A stretch of DNA of 64,000 bases from Pilimelia terevasa (GTDB lineage: Bacteria; Actinomycetota; Actinomycetes; Mycobacteriales; Micromonosporaceae): assembly GCF_014647915.1 (NCBI RefSeq), contig NZ_BMQC01000013.1, positions 28,576 to 92,575 on the forward strand, given 5' to 3'. The position numbers and the translations under genes are program-made. The notes below the pieces were generated by a model. That model ran no database searches and was not told the DNA's origin. It saw nothing but the letters and a program-made list of their open reading frames with translations. Within the stretch, counting starts at the first letter, position 1; every line of letters starts with the position of its first letter. Positions 42,724 through 51,956 of this stretch are shown here, in pieces.

Positions 42724-44697
42724 ATGGGCCGGTACCCGTCCCGCATCCGCCGCTGGGCCGACTCCCGCGGCTCGATGCCCATGGCCGTCCTGCTGACCCT
42801 GGCGGGGGTGTCGGTGACCGCCGCCGCCGCGCCGGTCGTCCTGCGGCAGGACACCGAGACGCGGCAGACCGTCAGCCAGGGCCGGGAGCTGGACGCCGCG
42901 CAGGCCGGCCTGGCCGCCGCCCAGGGCCGGATCCGCGCCGCCACCCGCACCGACCGGCCCACCGTCCTGGACCGGACCCGGCTGCTGTGCGGCAGCCCGC
43001 TGACCGCGACCCTCGACCCCGGGGTGGCCGGCGCGGTGGCGGCGCGGTACCACGTCGAGATCGAGTACTTCGGTACCGACCCGCTGACCAGCGGCGCCGC
43101 GCGGATCGCCTGCGCCGCGGGCGGCGGCCCGGTGACGGCGCCGTCGTACGCGCGGATCCGCTCGTGGGGCGCCCTGGTCGGTACGGGCGACATCAAGACC
43201 CCCGCGGTGTCGCGGTACCTGGGCGGCACGTACGCCTTCGACACCGTCCGCGGCGGCTTCGACGCCACGCTGCCCCGGCAGATCGCGCTGTACAGCCCGC
43301 CGCAGACCGTCCTGGGCACGCTGGCGTCCCTGGCCAGCCCGATCCTGGGCGCGTTCATGCGGCAGCGGCTGTGCCTCGACATCGGGACCGACGCCCGGGT
43401 GCCGGCCGCCGGTACCCCGGTGCGCGCGCGCACCTGCGGCCCGAGCGACCGGCTGCGGCAGAACTTCCTGTACCGCTCGGACATGTCCATCGTGCACGCC
43501 GGCTCGTACGGCGCCGACAAGCCCATGTGCCTCGACGCCGGGGCGGTGCACGCCGCCGGGGTCACGGTGACCCTCCAGCCGTGCGCCACCGGCGCCGACG
43601 GGTGGCGCCACCGGTGGTACTACAACGCCACCAACAACTTCGAGGGCGTCCGGCCGCATGCCGGCGCGCGGGCCGAGGACCAGCTCGACGGCTTCTGCCT
43701 CAACCGCGGCGGCTCGGCGTTCACCCTCGGCGGCGCCGGGGACTACCCGCTCATCCTCGGGTCCCGCGCGGCCCGCGACTGCGGCAAGGAGATCCCCGTC
43801 GGCCTGATGACCATCGATGTCCTCTCGGACCTGGTCAACGCGTTCGAGGGGTACTCGCTCCAGGTCTTCAGCTACCTCGACGACGTCGGGCCGGGCCTGG
43901 CCGACGAGCTGCCGCCGGCCGACTGCGCCGCCGAGCTGGGCCGGCCGTGCCGGATCAGCCAGCTCGCCAACGTGGGCCTGCGCAGCATGTGCCTGGAGTA
44001 CCGCGAGGGCGAGATGTACGGGCCGATGGCGACCAAGGAGTGCGCCGAGGCTCCGGCGACCGCCGAGCGCGACGTGGAGCAGACCTGGCGGGTGCCGATG
44101 CCGGCCGCCGGGCAGACCTCGGTCACCGGCCCGATCTACCAGGTCGGGGCCGACGGCAAGACGTACTGCCTCAGCTCGTCCGAGGGCAGCTTCTCGCAGG
44201 TCTTCGGCCTGGTGATCGCGCTGGCCACGATCAACCCGTACTGGCCGGACTTCGCCGGCCGGGTGGCCTGCAGCCCGAAGACGGTGACGGGGTCGGGGCC
44301 GCAGGTGTGGCGGATCCGCGCCGAGACCGGCGACCCGGCCAACCGGTACCGGATCGAGAGCCTCAGCACCGGCCGCTGCCTGTCCGTGGGCGAGGAGTCC
44401 GACATCGGCCAGCCCAGCCTCGCGTCCCTGCTCAACTCCCTGGTGAAGACGATCACCAGTCTGCTGGGCAACGAGATGGTGGTGCCGCTGGACCCGTTCG
44501 TGTACGAGTGGACCGGCACCCACAACAGCCTCAAGGTCGTGATGAAGCCCTGCACGTCCTCGGACCGGCAGAAGTGGGCCGGGCCGGCGGGCGGGCCGAC
44601 GCCGACCTACACCGCGTCGACCGACACGCCCGAGCCGACCGGGCCGCGCCCGCTGCGCGACATCGGCGGCGAGGACCCGGCGGGTGCCGCGGGATGA
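42724..44697 (+). CDS. Large pilus-operon exoprotein with ricin-like repeats (PilX position)
   Basis: A 657-residue protein. The N-terminal region (GSMPMAVLLTLAGVSVTAAAAPVVL) is one hydrophobic helix like that of PilX-type minor pilins, followed by a helical ETRQTVSQGRELDAAQAGLAAA segment. The remaining ~550 residues are extracellular and contain many cysteines in repeats of ricin B-like beta-trefoil style (KPMCLDAGAV...TLQPC, RSMCLEYREG, GRCLSVGEE ... MKPC), ending in a Pro/Thr/Asp-rich tail. It could be a carbohydrate-binding tip adhesin. No Glu+5 prepilin motif. Overlaps the next gene by 4 bases (ATGA). Function by analogy only. Confidence 0.7.
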   Translation: MGRYPSRIRRWADSRGSMPMAVLLTLAGVSVTAAAAPVVLRQDTETRQTVSQGRELDAAQAGLAAAQGRIRAATRTDRPTVLDRTRLLCGSPLTATLDPGVAGAVAARYHVEIEYFGTDPLTSGAARIACAAGGGPVTAPSYARIRSWGALVGTGDIKTPAVSRYLGGTYAFDTVRGGFDATLPRQIALYSPPQTVLGTLASLASPILGAFMRQRLCLDIGTDARVPAAGTPVRARTCGPSDRLRQNFLYRSDMSIVHAGSYGADKPMCLDAGAVHAAGVTVTLQPCATGADGWRHRWYYNATNNFEGVRPHAGARAEDQLDGFCLNRGGSAFTLGGAGDYPLILGSRAARDCGKEIPVGLMTIDVLSDLVNAFEGYSLQVFSYLDDVGPGLADELPPADCAAELGRPCRISQLANVGLRSMCLEYREGEMYGPMATKECAEAPATAERDVEQTWRVPMPAAGQTSVTGPIYQVGADGKTYCLSSSEGSFSQVFGLVIALATINPYWPDFAGRVACSPKTVTGSGPQVWRIRAETGDPANRYRIESLSTGRCLSVGEESDIGQPSLASLLNSLVKTITSLLGNEMVVPLDPFVYEWTGTHNSLKVVMKPCTSSDRQKWAGPAGGPTPTYTASTDTPEPTGPRPLRDIGGEDPAGAAG

Positions 44698-45311
44698 CCG
44701 CGAGCGGCCCGCCGCCCGCGACCGGGGCCCGCGACGACCGCGGCGCCAGCCTGGTCGAGGTCCTCGTGGCGTCGGGTCTGATGATGGTGGTGTCCGCTCT
44801 GGTCACCAGCGGCATCGTGACGATGAGCCGGTCGCTGTCGCAGGTGGAGGGCATGAACCAGGCGCAGGCGCGGTCCGGGCTGGCGTTCGCCCGGCTCGAC
44901 GGGGAGGTGCGGTACGCCTCGGACATCGCGCCGCCCGCGGTCGTGTCCGGCGTGCCCACCGTGACGTACTACGTGCCCGTGTCGGCCGGCGGCAACCAGT
45001 GCCGGCAGTGGCGGCTGGCGGGGGACCGGCTGGAGCGGCGCGGCTGGCCCGCTGGCCGGCCGGCCAGCGGCGGCTGGCAGCTCATCGCCGACGGCGTGGC
45101 CGCCAGCGGCGCCGAGGCCGGCCAGGTGGGGCCGTTCCGCCGGCACGCGCCCGAGACCGCCAACGGACACCAGCGGCTGGAGCTGCGGGTCCGGTCCAGC
45201 GGCGGGGGCGGCGTCGGGGCGGCCGCCCGGGAGACCGCGATCACCTTCACGGCCTGGAACTCCGTCGAGGGCCTGGCCGGAGCCGGCGCATGCACCATCG
45301 AGTCCCGGTGA
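44694..45311 (+). CDS. PilW/PulJ-like pseudopilin (minor pseudopilin 2)
   Basis: A 205-residue protein with the prepilin signal DDRG|ASLVEVLVASGLMM (cleavage after Gly, Glu at +5), a hydrophobic helix and a globular domain containing beta-rich segments (TVTYYVPVSAGGNQCRQWRL, LELRVRSSGG, ITFTAWNSVEG). PilW/PulJ proteins sit in the tip complex of type IV pili or type II secretion machines. Its ATG overlaps the stop of the preceding gene, so the three proteins are made in fixed ratio. Followed by a strong terminator. Confidence 0.82.
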   Translation: MTASGPPPATGARDDRGASLVEVLVASGLMMVVSALVTSGIVTMSRSLSQVEGMNQAQARSGLAFARLDGEVRYASDIAPPAVVSGVPTVTYYVPVSAGGNQCRQWRLAGDRLERRGWPAGRPASGGWQLIADGVAASGAEAGQVGPFRRHAPETANGHQRLELRVRSSGGGGVGAAARETAITFTAWNSVEGLAGAGACTIESR

Positions 45312-45313
45312 CG

Positions 45314-45351
45314 CCGGTGGGGGCGGCGACCGAGGTCACCGCCCCCACCGG
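45314..45351. terminator. Bidirectional hairpin terminator
   Basis: A 13-bp perfect stem CCGGTGGGGGCGG / CCGCCCCCACCGG (45314-45326, 45339-45351) with an inner GACC/GGTC pairing, between the pseudopilin operon and the convergent carboxypeptidase gene. Confidence 0.82.
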
Positions 45352-45366
45352 GCGCAACGGGGCGGG

Positions 45367-47061
45367 TCAGCCGACGGTGACCCAGGCCGCCGTCGTCGGG
45401 CCGTAGTTGCCCGCCTTGTCCTTGGCGCGGACGTAGACGAGGTGCCGGCCCGCGGCGCGGCCCGCGGTCTCCACCGTCGCCGTGGCCGTGGCCAGCGGCG
45501 CACCGGCGCGCAGGCTGACCGCCAGCGGACGGGCGCCGGCGAACGACGGGTCGAACGCGTACTCGGCGACCGTCAGGTCACCGCCCACCCGGTCGCGGCC
45601 GACGTTGGCCAGCTCGTAGGTGCGGGTGTCGACCTGCGCGGTGAGCGTGCGGCCGGCCACGTCGGCCTGCCGGACGTTCGGGCCCAGGCTGGACCGGTAC
45701 GGCGCGCTGGCCATCTTGGTCAGGTACATGAGCACCGGAAGGTTGGCCTTCCAGTACGTCTCCACACAGGAGTACGGCGGGTGGAAGTTCGTGCCGCCGC
45801 ACGCGCCGCTGCCGCCCAGCTCGATGGTCGACGACGCGATGCCCAGCTTGTCGTACACCCAGTCGTCGTGCCCGCCCGAGGCCGCGTACAGGATCTGCGG
45901 CGCCTGGCCGGTCTTGTAGCCGTTGTAGGACTTCATCTGGGCGCCGATGGCCTTGAGCGGCCGGTCGTTCGGCGTCGGGGTGTTGGCGTACTGCCACGGG
46001 ATCAGGTTCATCCCGGCGACGGTGTGGATCGACAGCATGTAGCCGGTGGCGTCGGCCGGGGCCGGCGAGTTGCCGCCCTGCCGCTGCTTCTTGAAGATCC
46101 GCTGCCAGGTGCTCTGGAGCGCCTGGGTCTCGACCTCGCTGTCCGGGCGCGGGCCGAGGTAGGTGTCGTTGCACGGGTCCTTCGAGGTGCTGGCCCCGCC
46201 CCAGTTGCTGCTGTTGTTGCGGTTGAGGTCGACGCCGACGCGGTCGCCGGTGCAGTTGCCGCCCGCGGGGTTGCGGTTCTTGCGCTGCATCGACGGGGTC
46301 GAGCCCTGCGCCACGATGTCCAGGCCGTCGGGGTTGTGCGTGGGCACGACCCAGATCTCGGTCGAGTCCAGCAGCGCGGTGACCTCGGCGTTGGAGCCGT
46401 AGCTGTTGGTCAGGTGGTCGATGAACCGGTACGACATCTCGCCCGCGGCGATCTCCCGCGCGTGGGTCTGGGTCATCAGGAAGAAGCGGGGCTTCTTCAC
46501 GTCGGTGCGCTGCTCGCAGTCACCGGCGGTCATCTTGGTGATGCACAGGACCTGCAGGTCGTACTTGCCGGTGTGCGACTTGCCCATGGTGTACATCTTG
46601 GCCAGGTCTGGCTTGGACCGGGCGACGGCCTCGACGTGGTTCTTGTGGCCCATCGAGGTGTGGTAGCCGCCGTAGAACGTGTCGGCCACGCGGGCGGGGT
46701 CGGGCTTGGCCTGGCCGATGAGGCCGCCCGGGTTGGCCCAGGCCGGCCGGAGCGTCTCGGACACCTCGGCCTTGAAGCCGGCGCTGGCGAGCCGGGTGCC
46801 CACCTCGGCGTCCCCGGCGACGAACAGCTTGTTGCCCTCGCGGCCCTCGACGAGGTCGAAGCTGTCGGCCAGCTTCTCCGCGTCGGCGGGGCCGCGGGTG
46901 TCGACCGCGTAGATGAAGGTCTCGGCGGGACCGCTGGCGGGCTGGCCGACCGCGACGTCGACAGCGCCGGGCAGGCCGGCGCCGGCCGGCTGGGTGAAGG
47001 CGGTCGCCGCGGCGGCTGTCACCGCGACCGCGACGGTCCACATCTTCCGTTGTTGGCTCAT
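45367..47061 (-). CDS. Secreted zinc carboxypeptidase (peptidase family M14)
   Basis: A 564-residue secreted enzyme. The signal peptide covers about residues 1-28 and a propeptide-like region extends to about 120. The M14 catalytic domain (about 125-450) has THAREIAAGE (zinc His and Glu), THNPDGLD, VDLNRNNSSNWGG, SIHTVAGM (third zinc His) and SSTIELGG (catalytic Glu). A C-terminal beta-sandwich (about 460-564), ending GNYGPTTAAWVTVG, resembles carbohydrate-binding or P-domain-like modules. The enzyme should remove C-terminal residues from extracellular peptides. The ATG at 47061 has AGAGG 6 bases upstream; a TTG two codons earlier is possible. Confidence 0.92.
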   Translation of the reverse strand: MSQQRKMWTVAVAVTAAAATAFTQPAGAGLPGAVDVAVGQPASGPAETFIYAVDTRGPADAEKLADSFDLVEGREGNKLFVAGDAEVGTRLASAGFKAEVSETLRPAWANPGGLIGQAKPDPARVADTFYGGYHTSMGHKNHVEAVARSKPDLAKMYTMGKSHTGKYDLQVLCITKMTAGDCEQRTDVKKPRFFLMTQTHAREIAAGEMSYRFIDHLTNSYGSNAEVTALLDSTEIWVVPTHNPDGLDIVAQGSTPSMQRKNRNPAGGNCTGDRVGVDLNRNNSSNWGGASTSKDPCNDTYLGPRPDSEVETQALQSTWQRIFKKQRQGGNSPAPADATGYMLSIHTVAGMNLIPWQYANTPTPNDRPLKAIGAQMKSYNGYKTGQAPQILYAASGGHDDWVYDKLGIASSTIELGGSGACGGTNFHPPYSCVETYWKANLPVLMYLTKMASAPYRSSLGPNVRQADVAGRTLTAQVDTRTYELANVGRDRVGGDLTVAEYAFDPSFAGARPLAVSLRAGAPLATATATVETAGRAAGRHLVYVRAKDKAGNYGPTTAAWVTVG

Positions 47062-47157
47062 CAGCAACCTCTGTGGGTGGGGGAACCTCGGGGAATTCGC
47101 CGGTGAACTGGCGCGGACCGGGCGCGCGGGCAGCGGTGACCGCGCAATCGATCCATG

Positions 47158-47189
47158 TCTATACAGGGGTACCGCGGGACGAAAGTCAA
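47158..47189 (-). promoter_or_regulatory. Weak candidate promoter for the carboxypeptidase gene
   Basis: On the minus strand TTGACT (47189-47184) and TATAGA (47163-47158) are both good hexamers but are 20 bases apart, longer than ideal. They lie at the end of the histidine kinase gene and about 100 bases before the carboxypeptidase ATG. Low confidence. Confidence 0.3.
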
Positions 47190-49480
47190 GCGCTCACGGC
47201 CGCATTCTGCCGCGGCAGGGTGAAGGTGACCCGGGTCCCGCCGCCCGGGTTCTCGGCCGCGGTGATCTCCCCGCCGTGCCGCTGGACCACCCGTAAGCAG
47301 ATCGCCAGACCCAGGCCGGTGCCCTGGTACCCGCCCCGGGCGGCGCGGTGGAACGCCTCGAACACCGACTCGCGCTGGTCCGCCGGAATCCCGATCCCGC
47401 GGTCGGCGACGACGACGCGGGCGCACCCGTCCTCGGCCGGGGCCGCGTCGATCTCGATCTGCGCCGGCCGGTCCGGCGGCGTGTACTTCAGCGCGTTGCC
47501 GATCAGGTTGTCCAGGAGCTGGCGCACCAGCACCGGGTCGGCGTGCACGACCGGCAGCGGGCCGACCCGGACCCGCGGCGGCGTCCCGCCCGCCCGGCGC
47601 ACCGGCTCGACCAGCTCGGCGAGGACGTCGGCGACCACGGCGCCCAGGTCCACCGGCCGCAGGTCGAGCTGGCCGTCCCGGACCGTCGCGTAGGCCAGCA
47701 GGTCCTCGATCAGCCGGCGCATCCGCTGCACCCCGGCCCCCACCCGGGCGGCGGCGTCGGCCAGGTCCGTCGGGTCGGTGTCCTCGCGCAGCCCGATGAT
47801 GATCAGTTCGGCGTACCCGGCGATGCCGCTCAGCGGTCCCTTCAGGTCGTGCGCGACCACCTCGGCGAACGCCCGCAGGTCCGCCTCCCGCTCGCGCAGC
47901 GCCACCACCGTGGCGGCCAGCTCCCGCTCGGCCGCCTTGCTGGCCGTCACGTCCCGGAACACCGCCACGGCCCCCTGCTGCCGGGTGCCGCGCAGGGGCC
48001 GGCCGGAGACCGAGATGTGCACGCCCTCGGGCCGGTTCCGGTTGCGAATGATCATCTCCACCTGCTCGGTGGACTCGCCGCGCAGCGCCCGCACCAGCGG
48101 CAGCCAGTCGGTAGGGAAGGGCTCCTTGCCGTCCGGCGTGAAGATCCCGTAGTGGCCCTGCCAGTTGTCCGCGCCGCCCCGGTCGTCGGAGATCCCGAGC
48201 ATCGAGCGGGCGGCCGGGTTGTGCAGCAGGAACTCGCCGTCGGTGTCGACCACGCCGACGCCGTCGGAGATGCTGTCGAGGATCGCCGCGAGCAGGCCCG
48301 CCTGGTCCTCGGCCTGGGCCCGCTCCACGGCCAGGTCGGCGGTCGCCTCGACCACCTGCGCCTCCGCCCGGCGGCGGGCGGTCGCCAGGACCCAGACCAG
48401 GCCGCCCAGCAGCGCCCCGACCAGCACCCCGGCGAGGGTGACCAGCGCCGGCAGGGGCGTGGCGCCGCCGGGCAGGTGCCGGCTCGGGGCCGCCACCCGC
48501 AGCCGCCAGGACCGGTCGGCGATGGGGACGTCGCGCGCCTCGGCCAGGTCGCGGCGGCCGCCCACCGGGGCGCGCAGCCGGGCGACCTCGACCGACTCGC
48601 CGTCGCCCAGCGGCGCGGCGAGCGCCACGTCCACCACCCCCTGCGCCGTCCGGTCGAGGGTGGCGGCGACGAGGTCGCGGCCCCGGATGCCCAGCACCAC
48701 CCAGCCGCGGAAGTCCCCGGGGCCGGCGGCGGCCGAGGGCGTGTACACCGGGGCGGCCAGGGTGAACGACAACTGGCGCTGCGCGGGCGGCAGCGACCGG
48801 TCGATCAGCAGCTCGTACGGCGCCGAGAGCGCGGCCTGGCCGGTCCGCCGGGCGGCGGCGAGCGCCGCCGCGGGCGGCACGGAGGCGGCGGCGTCGATGC
48901 CGCCGGACTGGGCGTTCGCGCCGTCCAGCGGGCGCCGGAAGATCACGAACATGTGCTCGGGGACCCCCGGGGTCGGCTGCAGGCGCAGTCCGGGGTCGCC
49001 GCGGGCGCGCCAGTACGCCTCGGTCCGCGGCACGTCGCCGGGTCGGGCGGGGACCAGGTAGGCCACCGAGGAGGCGCCGGCCAGCCGCAGCTCCGGCAGG
49101 GCGGTGGTCGCGGCGAGGAACTCGCGCCGGTCCAGGTCGGCGTGGCTGCCGAGGGCGCCGGCGACGGTCCGCACCGCCCCGACGTAGCGCGCGACCTCGC
49201 CGCCCACCGCGGACGCCGCGGCGTCCGACCGGCGGGCGATCTGGTCCTGCGCGGCCTCCTCCTGCCCGGCGGCCATGGCCGCGCCCGCGGCGACGGCGGC
49301 GGCGCCGAACAGCAGCAGGACCGCCGCGGCGGGTACGACCGGCGACCGGGAGCCGGCGCGCAGCCAGGCGCGCAGGCCCCCTGCGGCGCGCGGTCGGGCG
49401 GGCCGGGGGCCGGAGGGCGCGGAGGTGGCACCCGTGGCGGGCGGCGCGGGCGACGGGGCGGCGGCGGGCCGCTCGGTCAC
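47186..49480 (-). CDS. CHASE-PAS sensor histidine kinase (last gene of the signalling/polysaccharide operon)
   Basis: A 764-residue membrane kinase. After a Pro/Ala-rich cytoplasmic N-terminus and TM1 (about 50-70), an extracytoplasmic CHASE domain (about 75-310, with VAYLVPARPGDVP and MFVIFRRPLDGAN) is followed by TM2 (about 350-372), a PAS domain (about 400-510, DGVGVVDTDGEFLLHNPAAR), then HisKA with VVAHDLKGPLSG (phospho-acceptor His) and HATPase (LIGNALKYTP, DRGIGIP, GTGLGLAI). The GTG start overlaps the stop of the glycosyltransferase by 4 bases (GTGA), so the kinase is made together with the synthase. It should sense a small extracellular ligand, as CHASE domains do. Confidence 0.92.
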   Translation of the reverse strand: MTERPAAAPSPAPPATGATSAPSGPRPARPRAAGGLRAWLRAGSRSPVVPAAAVLLLFGAAAVAAGAAMAAGQEEAAQDQIARRSDAAASAVGGEVARYVGAVRTVAGALGSHADLDRREFLAATTALPELRLAGASSVAYLVPARPGDVPRTEAYWRARGDPGLRLQPTPGVPEHMFVIFRRPLDGANAQSGGIDAAASVPPAAALAAARRTGQAALSAPYELLIDRSLPPAQRQLSFTLAAPVYTPSAAAGPGDFRGWVVLGIRGRDLVAATLDRTAQGVVDVALAAPLGDGESVEVARLRAPVGGRRDLAEARDVPIADRSWRLRVAAPSRHLPGGATPLPALVTLAGVLVGALLGGLVWVLATARRRAEAQVVEATADLAVERAQAEDQAGLLAAILDSISDGVGVVDTDGEFLLHNPAARSMLGISDDRGGADNWQGHYGIFTPDGKEPFPTDWLPLVRALRGESTEQVEMIIRNRNRPEGVHISVSGRPLRGTRQQGAVAVFRDVTASKAAERELAATVVALREREADLRAFAEVVAHDLKGPLSGIAGYAELIIIGLREDTDPTDLADAAARVGAGVQRMRRLIEDLLAYATVRDGQLDLRPVDLGAVVADVLAELVEPVRRAGGTPPRVRVGPLPVVHADPVLVRQLLDNLIGNALKYTPPDRPAQIEIDAAPAEDGCARVVVADRGIGIPADQRESVFEAFHRAARGGYQGTGLGLAICLRVVQRHGGEITAAENPGGGTRVTFTLPRQNAAVSA

Positions 49481-50907
49481 GGGCGCTCCCGGGTGACGAA
49501 GCCGGCGCGGCTCATCTCGCCCCACACGTGCCGCCGCCCGCGCACCGCCGCCCACAGCCCCTCCACCTGCCACAGGGCCAGGACCTGCCGGTAGCCGACG
49601 TTCTCCAGGACGGCGGCGGCCAGGCCGATCCCGAGGTCCCGCCAGCGGGGATACCGGTGGTAGGCGATCTCCTCGGCGAGCAGCGCCACCAGGCTGATCA
49701 CGACGGCGTACCCGTAGCTGGCCAGCAGGAACCGCCAGGCGAAGTCGATGTCCACCACGGACAGCGCCAGCCCCAGCGGCACCAGGACGAGCGCGGCCAG
49801 CTCGATCACCGGGGCGAGCAGCTCGAACAGCAGGTACCACGGCATGGCGATCATCCCGATCCGCCCGTACCGCGGGTTGAAGACCATTCCCCGGTGCCGC
49901 CAGATGATCTCCGCCAGGCCCCGGTGCCAGCGCGCCCGCTGCTTGCGCAGCACCCGCCAGGTGTTCGGCGCCTCGCTCCAGGACACCGGCTCGGAGACGA
50001 ACGTGACGCGGTAGTCGCGCTCCGCCCGGCGCAGCGTGTGGTGGAGCCGGACGACCAGTTCGGCGTCTTCGCCGATGCAGTCGGTGGCCATGCCGCCGGC
50101 CGCGATCACGTCGTCGCGCCGGAACAGCCCGAACGCGCCGGAGATGACCACCAGCGAGCCGACCCGGGACCAGCCGGCCCGGCCGAGCAGGAACGACCGC
50201 AGGTACTCGATCACCTGGATCCGCGGCAGCCACCGCCGGGGCATCCGGGCGCCGACCACGCGGCCGGCGACGACCTCGCAGTCGTTGACGATGCGGATCA
50301 CGCCGCCGGTGGCGACCACCCGCAGCGGGTCGTCGGCGAACGGGCGGGCGACGGTGAGCAGCGCCTCGGGGTCCAGCAGGGAGTCGGCGTCGACCATGCA
50401 GACCAGCGGCGAGCTGGCCAGGGCGATGCCCACGTTGAGGGCGTCGGCCTTGCCGCCGTTGGCCTTGCGCACGACCATCAGCCGGTCGGGTTCGTCGGCG
50501 GCCACGTGCACCGACCGGACCGCGCCGAGCGCCCGGAGCCCCGGCACCGGCGCCCGCGGCGTCTCCACCAGCCCGAAGGCCGCCGCCAGCGCGGTGAAGG
50601 TGTCGTCGGTGGACCCGTCGTCGACCACGACGATCTCGAACCGCGGGTAGTGCAGCGCCATGATCGACCGGACGGCCTCGACGATCCCCGGCCCCTCGTT
50701 GTATGCGGGCACGATCACGCTGACCGGCGGGGTCAGCGGGCTGCGGAACATGTCGTCACCGCCGGAGTACCGGGTCCGCCGCCGGTGCCCGGCGAACTCG
50801 ATCGAGGCCAGCAGCAGCAGGATGAGGTAGCTGGTGTTGAGGAGCAGGAAGTAGACCATCGCCGCGACGTCGATGCGGTACAGCGCCTCGCGCAGCCACC
50901 CGGTCAT
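49477..50907 (-). CDS. Processive family 2 glycosyltransferase (hyaluronan synthase/PgaC-like)
   Basis: A 476-residue membrane enzyme. One N-terminal membrane segment (about 14-38), a GT2 catalytic domain (about 60-320) and three to four C-terminal segments (about 330-430) form a translocating synthase. Catalytic motifs are complete: VIVPAYNEG, VVDDGSTDDT, KANGGKADALNVG, VDADS, GEDAELVV and KQRARW (the QxxRW motif of processive enzymes). It most likely polymerises a UDP-sugar into an exopolysaccharide and exports it; the sugar is unknown. Its ATG overlaps the HEAT-repeat gene by 4 bases and its stop overlaps the CHASE kinase gene by 4 bases, which is strong evidence for a functional unit with signalling proteins. 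Confidence 0.93.
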   Translation of the reverse strand: MTGWLREALYRIDVAAMVYFLLLNTSYLILLLLASIEFAGHRRRTRYSGGDDMFRSPLTPPVSVIVPAYNEGPGIVEAVRSIMALHYPRFEIVVVDDGSTDDTFTALAAAFGLVETPRAPVPGLRALGAVRSVHVAADEPDRLMVVRKANGGKADALNVGIALASSPLVCMVDADSLLDPEALLTVARPFADDPLRVVATGGVIRIVNDCEVVAGRVVGARMPRRWLPRIQVIEYLRSFLLGRAGWSRVGSLVVISGAFGLFRRDDVIAAGGMATDCIGEDAELVVRLHHTLRRAERDYRVTFVSEPVSWSEAPNTWRVLRKQRARWHRGLAEIIWRHRGMVFNPRYGRIGMIAMPWYLLFELLAPVIELAALVLVPLGLALSVVDIDFAWRFLLASYGYAVVISLVALLAEEIAYHRYPRWRDLGIGLAAAVLENVGYRQVLALWQVEGLWAAVRGRRHVWGEMSRAGFVTRERP

Positions 50908-51956
50908 CGCGCCGCCCGCAGCTCGGCCAGGGCCAGCGACTGCGCGGCGTACGCCCGCCCCGGCCCGTCGGTACCGGCGGCCACCCGCAGCGCCCGGACC
51001 CCGTCGGGCTCCAGCCGGGCCAGCGACTCGGCGGCCGCCGAGGCCACCTCGTACCCCGGGTCGGCCAGCAGCCGGACCAGCGCCGGTACGGCCGCCCGCG
51101 CGCCCAGCTCGCCGAGCGCGACGGCGGCGGCGGCGCGCAGCGGGGGCGCCGCGCCCGAGCTGGCCACCTCCACCAGCGGCGGTACCGCCGACCGGCCGCC
51201 GAGCACCCCCAGCGCCGTGGCGGCGACGCGCCGGACGTCCGGCACCGGGTCGCCGTCGAGGACCGCCACCGCCGCCCGGGCGGCGGTGACCGCCCGGCGG
51301 ACCCGCAGCGCGTCCAGGACCGTCATCCGCACGAGCGGGTCGGCGTGCCCGATTGCCGCCACGATCTCCGGCTCGGCGGCGGCGTCGAGGGCGGAGAGCG
51401 CGTCGGCGACGAGGATGGCGGGCAGCCGGGCCCGGCCGGTGAGGGCCGCCAGCAGCGGCGCGACCGCGGCCGGGTCGCCGACGTGGCCGAGCGCGCGGAC
51501 GGCGGCGGCCCGGACGTCCGCGTCCGGGTCCCGCAGCGCCCGCGACAGCGCGGCGACGATCGGCGGCTGCGCCACCGCCAGGTCGCCCAGGGTCTGCGCG
51601 GCGGCGGCCCGCCGCGCGGCGCCGCGTCCCCGCAGGTCGGCGAGCGCCTCGTCGGCCAGCCCCCGGCGCAGCAGCAGGTCGACCAGGCCGGCCCGGGCGT
51701 CCCCGCGGACCTGGCCCAGCAACCGGACCGCCGTCGGGAGCAGCTCCCGCCACACCGGGGCGGGCAGGGCCAGCAGCGGCGCCGGGTCGTCGCCGTCGGC
51801 GGCGAACGCCAGCAGCTCCCGGCGGGGTCCGGCGGTCAGGGCGGCGCGGTGCCGCTCCCGCCGGTGCCGGGCCGCCCGGACCAACACGATCACCACGGTC
51901 ATCCCGACCACGGCCGCCGCCACCCCGGCCAGCACCCAGCGCAGGTCGCCCGTCAC
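50904..51956 (-). CDS. Membrane-anchored HEAT-repeat protein
   Basis: A 350-residue protein with one N-terminal membrane segment (LAGVAAAVVGMTVVIVLV), a basic stretch, and then about eight alpha-helical HEAT-type repeats through most of residues 85-340 (for example DPDADVRAAAVRALGHVG, DPVPDVRRVAATALGVLG, APPLRAAAAVALGELG). Such solenoids are protein-interaction scaffolds. Sitting between kinase and synthase genes with 4-bp overlaps on both sides (GTGA, ATGA), it probably links or regulates the two at the membrane. The GTG start at 51956 is fixed by the overlap. No catalytic motif. Confidence 0.88.
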   Translation of the reverse strand: MTGDLRWVLAGVAAAVVGMTVVIVLVRAARHRRERHRAALTAGPRRELLAFAADGDDPAPLLALPAPVWRELLPTAVRLLGQVRGDARAGLVDLLLRRGLADEALADLRGRGAARRAAAAQTLGDLAVAQPPIVAALSRALRDPDADVRAAAVRALGHVGDPAAVAPLLAALTGRARLPAILVADALSALDAAAEPEIVAAIGHADPLVRMTVLDALRVRRAVTAARAAVAVLDGDPVPDVRRVAATALGVLGGRSAVPPLVEVASSGAAPPLRAAAAVALGELGARAAVPALVRLLADPGYEVASAAAESLARLEPDGVRALRVAAGTDGPGRAYAAQSLALAELRAAR

